Shown in pieces: positions 29,047 through 33,022 of a DNA stretch of 33,022 bases. Source of the DNA: JBBRGK01 sp036741355 (GTDB lineage Bacteria; Chloroflexota; Dehalococcoidia; CAUJGQ01); NCBI GenBank assembly GCA_036741355.1, contig DAINSK010000039.1:1-33022 (forward strand), given 5' to 3'. The notes under the pieces are model-generated. The model saw nothing but the letters and a program-made list of their open reading frames with translations, was not told the origin of the DNA and did no database searches. How positions within the stretch are numbered: the first letter of the stretch is position 1; every line of letters begins with the position of its first letter. A program made the translations under genes and the position numbers.

Positions 29047-30597
29047 CTACTTCGTCATCTCCTGGTTGCTCTGATTGACCGCCTGGTCGAGTAACTGTTT
29101 CACGTTTTTGCTGGTATCAGAGATCGCAGCGACGATCGTGTCCGCGATGATGTTCCGTATTGCCTGGTTTTGGCGCACGTTCGGCTCGGGCCGGCCGTAC
29201 TGCTGGTTTTGCAGCGCGACGTTGTACGGCGCCGAAGCCGCAGCCTTCGTCTTCACGCGCTCATCGGTAAGGCCGGATGTGCGCACCGGCAGGTAGCCCG
29301 TTGCAGTGCTCCAATCGGGGTTCACCTCTTTGCTGGTGAAGTACTTGATGAACAGCCACGACGCGAGCTGCTTCTCCGGGGAGCTCTTGAACATCGTCAC
29401 GTTGGCGCCGTACATGACCGTCGAGGGCCCCTGACCGGTGCCATGCGGCGGCAGTGCCACGCCCCAATTGAACGTGCCGTCGTCCTTCACTTCTTTCTCG
29501 TAGAACGGGATGCCGGCGCTGCTGCTAAAGGTGAACACTGCCTGCTGATGACCGAAGTCCGTTTGGTCGGCGAATTGCTTGGCGATCTGGTAGGCTGAGC
29601 CATCTTTGATCATCTGCTGCCACTGCGACAGCGTATCCAGGCCCTGCTGGTTGTTGAATAGCCACTTCTTTTCGTCGTCGCTGATCAACTGGCCTGCGCG
29701 TGAGTAGATCGAACCGTTGAACAGCGAAACGTCGACGCCGAACGCCCAGCCCTTGACGTCGCCCTTGGTTACGGCCTTCGCCGCCTTCTGGAAGTCATCC
29801 CACGTCTGCGGCACGTCCACGCCCGCCGCCTTCAGCTTGTCGGCGTTGTAGTACATCAACTCGATGCTCTTGGTGAACGGGAATGAGAGCATCTGGTTCT
29901 TGTAGGCGGCGAAGAAATTGTCGTAGCGATAGGCCGAAAGGATATCCGCGTAGTCGTCCTTCGGCAGCCCGTACTTCTGGCTCTTGATGTAGTCGTCCAG
30001 CGGGATGATCACGTTTGCCTGCTGATAGTCGGCAACCTGGTTCTCATACGCAACGGCCACGTCCGGTGTCTGGCCGCCGGCGATGGCGGTCTGAATCTTC
30101 TGATAGAGCGGGTCGTAGCTGCCGACGTATTGGGCGTTGACGGTGATGTTCGGGTTCTTGGCCTGAAAGTCCTTGACCAGCGCCGCCATCTTGTTCCCCT
30201 GGGCGCTGCCGTCAGAGTAGACGTGCCAGAAGTTGATCTCCACCGGCTTGCTGATCGTAACGCTGTCGACCGCGCTGCCGGTCCCGGCAGCCGCGCCAAG
30301 CGTTTTGTCGGCGTTGACCACGCCCTGCGACACGGCGACATTGCCGCCCGCCGCTTCCGCCGTTCCCGCGGATGCCGCCGGGCTGCCGGAGGCGGTTGTG
30401 CCGGTGGCACGGGCCGCCGATGGGCTGCCCGCGGGGGTTGCTGCCGCGCCCGCCGCCGTCGCTGCGGCCTTCGTTGCCACGGGGGCGGCAGCGTTGTTGG
30501 CGCTATTATTATTGTTCGAGCTACAGGCCATCGCTGCCGTCAGCGCAACTCCGAGCAGTACGGGCGCCATTAATCGAATCCGCGGTGTACTCGCCAT
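29047..30597 (-). CDS. ABC sugar-transporter substrate-binding lipoprotein
   Basis: A 516-residue family 1 extracellular solute-binding protein. The N-terminus has a lipoprotein signal with AMAC at the cleavage site (Cys25). It is followed by a long Ser/Asn/Ala/Thr-rich linker of about 90 residues, longer than usual. The binding fold then starts with VEINFWHVYSDGSAQGNKMAALVKDF and continues with PNITVNAQYVGSYDPLYQKIQ, ELMYYNADKLKAAGVDVPQTWDDF and VMYGANVTMF. Such proteins bind oligosaccharides or glycerol-phosphates; the ligand is not evident. AAGGAG lies 7 bases before the ATG. It is the last gene of the operon after two permease genes, separated by 168 bases that hold a hairpin array. Confidence 0.93.
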   Translation of the reverse strand: MASTPRIRLMAPVLLGVALTAAMACSSNNNNSANNAAAPVATKAAATAAGAAATPAGSPSAARATGTTASGSPAASAGTAEAAGGNVAVSQGVVNADKTLGAAAGTGSAVDSVTISKPVEINFWHVYSDGSAQGNKMAALVKDFQAKNPNITVNAQYVGSYDPLYQKIQTAIAGGQTPDVAVAYENQVADYQQANVIIPLDDYIKSQKYGLPKDDYADILSAYRYDNFFAAYKNQMLSFPFTKSIELMYYNADKLKAAGVDVPQTWDDFQKAAKAVTKGDVKGWAFGVDVSLFNGSIYSRAGQLISDDEKKWLFNNQQGLDTLSQWQQMIKDGSAYQIAKQFADQTDFGHQQAVFTFSSSAGIPFYEKEVKDDGTFNWGVALPPHGTGQGPSTVMYGANVTMFKSSPEKQLASWLFIKYFTSKEVNPDWSTATGYLPVRTSGLTDERVKTKAAASAPYNVALQNQQYGRPEPNVRQNQAIRNIIADTIVAAISDTSKNVKQLLDQAVNQSNQEMTK

Positions 30598-30631
30598 AGA
30601 TCCTCTCCTTCTAAAGTCTGCATCCAAAGTC

Positions 30632-30718
30632 TACCCCTACGCCTAACCGGGGGGTACTGATACCCCTACGCCTAACCGGGGGGTACTGGTACCCCTGCGC
30701 CTACCCGGGGGGTACTGT
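30632..30718. repeat. Three tandem 29-bp palindromic repeats
   Basis: Three head-to-tail 29-base units at 30632, 30661 and 30690. Units 1 and 2 differ only at the last base; unit 3 has two further changes in the middle. Each unit begins TACCCC and contains GGGGGGTAC near its end, so each can fold into a hairpin with a 6-bp TACCCC/GGGGTA stem and a C-rich loop. They sit between the second permease gene and the binding-protein gene on the transcribed strand, ending about 35 bases upstream of the latter's start. Confidence 0.9.
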
Positions 30719-30765
30719 TACGACGGTCATCGGGGGCTCTGTCCACGACGCCTACTGCCCCCACC

Positions 30766-31602
30766 TTAGCTCCCGCCTTTGAGCCCCGATGAAGCAAACC
30801 CTTCCATGAACTGGCGCTGCGCAACAAAGTACAGCAGCACGATCGGCGCAATTGTAAATGCTGACGCGGCCATTAGTAATGTCGGTTCATTGGCGTCCTG
30901 GTTGATGAAAACTGACAGTCCGAGCTGAATTGGCCGCAGCGACTGGCTGTTGGTAACGATCAGCGGCCACAAGAGGCTGTTCCAGGAGCCGAGAAAGGCG
31001 AACAACATCACTGCCGCCAGTGGCCCGCGCATGAGCGGCACGACGATACTCCACAAGATCCGCAGGTGTCCCGCGCCGTCGAGCGCGGCCGAATCGAAGA
31101 GGTCCTGCGGCAACTGGCTGATGTACTGGCGCATCAGGAACACGCTGAACACGCTCGCAATCCAGGGAACGATCAACGCTGCATAGGTGTTCAGCCAGTG
31201 CAGGTGTTTCAGGATGATGAAGTTTGGAATGATGATCGTCTCAAATGGGATCATGAGCGTTGACAGTATGAGCACGAAGATTACGTTGCGGCCGTAAAAG
31301 TCCATCCGTGCGAACGCATAGGCCGCCAGTGTACTGGTGATCGCTACGCCGACTACCACAACAAAGCAGATAAAGAACGTGTTGAGGAAGTAGCGCTCGA
31401 ACGGGGCCGCCCGCCACGCATTCAGGTAGTTATCGAAGTGCCAGACCTTCGGCAACAGGGTAGGCGGATCGCGTAACGCCTCGCTGCGGGTCTTCAGCGA
31501 CGTGAGCAGCATCCAGACGAACGGGAGCGCGGCGTAGACGGCGCCCAGGATGAGCACCAGGTACAGAATCGAGCGGCGGAGCAACCGCCTACTGCTGCGC
31601 AT
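30766..31602 (-). CDS. ABC sugar-transporter permease, MalG-type
   Basis: A 278-residue inner-membrane permease. There are six predicted transmembrane segments, the first at about residues 11-33 (ILYLVLILGAVYAALPFVWMLL). The EAA coupling loop SAALDGAGHLRILWSIVVPL lies at 171-190 and docks to the ATPase. Length and order match MalG/UgpE-like subunits of carbohydrate uptake (CUT1) transporters. It overlaps the preceding permease gene by 14 bases. No ATPase gene is in the operon; such systems often borrow a shared MsmX/UgpC-type ATPase. Confidence 0.94.
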   Translation of the reverse strand: MRSSRRLLRRSILYLVLILGAVYAALPFVWMLLTSLKTRSEALRDPPTLLPKVWHFDNYLNAWRAAPFERYFLNTFFICFVVVVGVAITSTLAAYAFARMDFYGRNVIFVLILSTLMIPFETIIIPNFIILKHLHWLNTYAALIVPWIASVFSVFLMRQYISQLPQDLFDSAALDGAGHLRILWSIVVPLMRGPLAAVMLFAFLGSWNSLLWPLIVTNSQSLRPIQLGLSVFINQDANEPTLLMAASAFTIAPIVLLYFVAQRQFMEGFASSGLKGGS

Positions 31603-32620
31603 ATCGCCCCCCGACGCGGACCTGCACCAGCGTCAACCCCAGGAGGATCGCAAACAGAATGAATGCGATGGCTGAGCCATAGCCGAGCCGGTGGTTGATC
31701 TGGAACTGGTTGAAGACGTTCACCATCACTGTCTGCGTGGTGCGCAGCGGCCCGCCGGGGCCGCCGACATTCGAGTTGGTGGACATGATGTAAATGGTAT
31801 TGAATGCCTGGAAGGAGGCGATCGTGGAGATGATGGTCAGAAAGAAGAAAGTCGGCGTCAGAAGAGGCAAGGTGATGCGGAAGAACACCTGGGTCTCGCT
31901 GGCGCCATCCATGCGCGCCGCTTCGTAGGTTTCACCGGGGATGTTTCCAAGACCGACGAGGAAGATAACCACTTGGAAGCCGAGATCGTGCCAGATCGTC
32001 AGGATGATGACTGCAACCAGCGCCAGGCTTGGACCTTGCATCAGGCCGGGGACGCTCAGGTGTACCGTACCCGCCAGCAGCCGAACGACACCGGTCGGCT
32101 CCTGCGTCCAGCGCTGGTGTCCGATTCCGATGTGACTGAGCAGCGAATTCGCGAGCCCGGCCCGAGGGCTGAAGATCCACAGCCAGATCGCTGCCGCCGC
32201 CACGGTTGAGGTGACGTAGGGCAGGAAAAACAGGGTGCGGAAAACACCGAGAAAGCGCACCTTCTGATACAGCAGATAGGCGATGACGCAGGCTGCGGCC
32301 ATTGTCACCGGCACGGTACCGACGGCGTAGTATAGCGTGTTGCCGAGCGACTGCCAAAAGGCCTGGGTATGCAAAGCTTCGTTGTAATTCTTGAACCAGA
32401 CGAGGCCGCGATCGGCGACACCCCAGTTCCGCATGCTGATCCAGAAGGCATAAAAGAGCGGGAAAAAGTGGAAGACGCCGATCACCGTCAACGCCGGTGC
32501 GAGAAAGAGAAGCGCAAGCGGTGTTTGGCGTAATTTTCGCCGGTCGATCCGGCCGCGGCGCGGGGCGCCGATATCGCGGGACCGCGGCAGTTGGGGGTGC
32601 GTCTCGATCGATACCGCCAT
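31589..32620 (-). CDS. ABC sugar-transporter permease, MalF-type
   Basis: A permease of about 343 residues, with a first transmembrane helix LALLFLAPALTVIGVFHFFPLFYAFWIS after a basic cytoplasmic N-terminus. Further helices follow, and an EAA loop YEAARMDGASETQVFFRITL lies near residue 235. A periplasmic loop of about 45 residues (NSLLSHIGIGHQRWTQ and on) is longer than in many UgpA-like proteins. The frame is open 41 codons further upstream. ATG 32620 (MAVSIETHPQ) is the more natural start, without a clear Shine-Dalgarno. It is the first gene of the operon, with the pairing permease overlapping its 3' end. Confidence 0.92.
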   Translation of the reverse strand: MAVSIETHPQLPRSRDIGAPRRGRIDRRKLRQTPLALLFLAPALTVIGVFHFFPLFYAFWISMRNWGVADRGLVWFKNYNEALHTQAFWQSLGNTLYYAVGTVPVTMAAACVIAYLLYQKVRFLGVFRTLFFLPYVTSTVAAAAIWLWIFSPRAGLANSLLSHIGIGHQRWTQEPTGVVRLLAGTVHLSVPGLMQGPSLALVAVIILTIWHDLGFQVVIFLVGLGNIPGETYEAARMDGASETQVFFRITLPLLTPTFFFLTIISTIASFQAFNTIYIMSTNSNVGGPGGPLRTTQTVMVNVFNQFQINHRLGYGSAIAFILFAILLGLTLVQVRVGGRYAQQ

Positions 32621-32808
32621 GCCCGTACTCAGGCTCCCCGTCGCCGCCACAGAGCGGCGGCTTCCGCCGCGTTCGCGGAAGCATACTAGCATGCCAGCAG
32701 CGGTGAGGGCAGTGGGCCGGCTGCGCCGGCGGGCAGTGGGCAAAGTGGGCAGTGGTGGGTGTGGCGGGGACGGCCGCCGCCCACGGCCCCGGGGAACCTC
32801 ACCCCCGG

Positions 32809-32838
32809 CCCCTCTCCATCGACCGCGATGGAGAGGGG
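32809..32838. repeat. C-rich/G-rich palindromic repeat, copy 5
   Basis: Perfect 13-bp stem CCCCTCTCCATCG / CGATGGAGAGGGG with loop ACCG, preceded by CTCACCCCCGG and followed by AGCT. It has the same flanks as copy 4 in reverse orientation. Confidence 0.8.
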
Positions 32839-32949
32839 AGCTTGCGGTCGGCAGTCAGCGGAGCATCTCCCGAAATGTAGGGGCGCAGGGCCATGCGCAC
32901 GGCTGCAAGCCACCGGTGCATCATGCCCGAACCAACTCGCCAACGATCG

Positions 32950-32981
32950 CCCCTCTCCGTTGTGGCTGCAATGGAGAGGGG
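32950..32981. repeat. C-rich/G-rich palindromic repeat, copy 6
   Basis: CCCCTCTCCGTTG / CAATGGAGAGGGG with one G-T mismatch and a 6-base loop, followed by AAGC. It lies 111 bases from copy 5. Confidence 0.75.
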
Positions 32982-33022
32982 AAGCAACCGTCTTAATGGT
33001 AGGTGTTCGAACGATGGTTGGT

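Larger units (their letters stand above)
32621..33022. other. Intergenic region with repeats, no gene seen
   Basis: About 400 bases upstream of the sugar-transport operon to the window edge. It holds two palindromic repeats (annotated separately) and a GGCTGCGCCGGCGGGC element at about 32718 that also occurs after the CMD-family gene at about 18720. The operon promoter should lie near 32630-32700 on the minus strand, but no convincing -35/-10 pair was seen. Confidence 0.5.

Noticed and set aside
30632..30718. The three 29-bp repeats as a CRISPR array
   Set aside because: The units are directly adjacent with no spacers and no cas genes are in the window. It is a plain tandem repeat.

Overview
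The window is about 33 kb of GC-rich bacterial chromosome, not phage or plasmid. The gene content suggests a Chloroflexota-like (Thermomicrobia/uncultured Chloroflexi) or similar high-GC environmental lineage: paired type III CoA-transferases, PKD-repeat secreted proteins, an ABC sugar transporter without its own ATPase, a HerA/NurA pair of archaeal flavour, and dispersed C-rich/G-rich palindromes between genes. The taxon is inferred; no rRNA or tRNA gene was recognised.

Layout. 1-2.7 kb: small metabolic genes (P-loop NTPase, HiPIP-like four-cysteine protein, SDR dehydrogenase, MOSC protein). 2.8-9.8 kb: a tightly coupled four-gene operon, nurA-herA-sbcD-sbcC, with start/stop overlaps, encoding a complete DNA-end resection machine in the pattern best known from archaea (NurA-HerA-Mre11-Rad50). 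9.8-10.7 kb: decayed gene fragments, then a NIPSNAP protein. 10.9-13.1 kb: a lower-GC, three-gene minus-strand operon made of a Dam-family adenine methylase, a short PD-(D/E)XK nuclease and an unassigned protein with a likely N-terminal HTH. It looks like a compact restriction-modification or defence cassette. 13.2-16.3 kb: a minus-strand operon (DUF4188 protein, type III CoA-transferase, second CoA-transferase interrupted by an in-frame amber codon). 16.4-19.7 kb: NAD-dependent epimerase, a small proline-rich protein, a carboxymuconolactone-decarboxylase-family protein, a truncated alpha/beta-hydrolase start and a pentapeptide-repeat protein, with several palindromic repeats between them.

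19.9-24.5 kb: three exported proteins, namely an orphan Leu/Ile/Val-type binding protein, a six-PKD-domain protein and an acetolactate-decarboxylase-like secreted protein. 24.5-26.7 kb: an APH-like phosphotransferase, a VapBC-type toxin-antitoxin pair and a DUF1059 protein. 26.7-28.9 kb: a large CYTH-CHAD protein whose middle resembles a degenerate Ppx/GppA C-terminal domain, pointing to polyphosphate. 29.0-32.6 kb: a minus-strand ABC sugar-uptake operon (two permeases, then a lipoprotein binding protein), with three tandem 29-bp palindromic repeats between the second permease and the binding-protein gene. The last 400 bases are intergenic and carry two more palindromes.

The strongest candidates for a second look are the nurA-herA-sbcDC operon with its non-canonical HerA P-loop, the neighbouring Dam/PD-(D/E)XK/HTH cassette, the CYTH-Ppx-like-CHAD fusion and the hairpin array in the sugar-transport operon.
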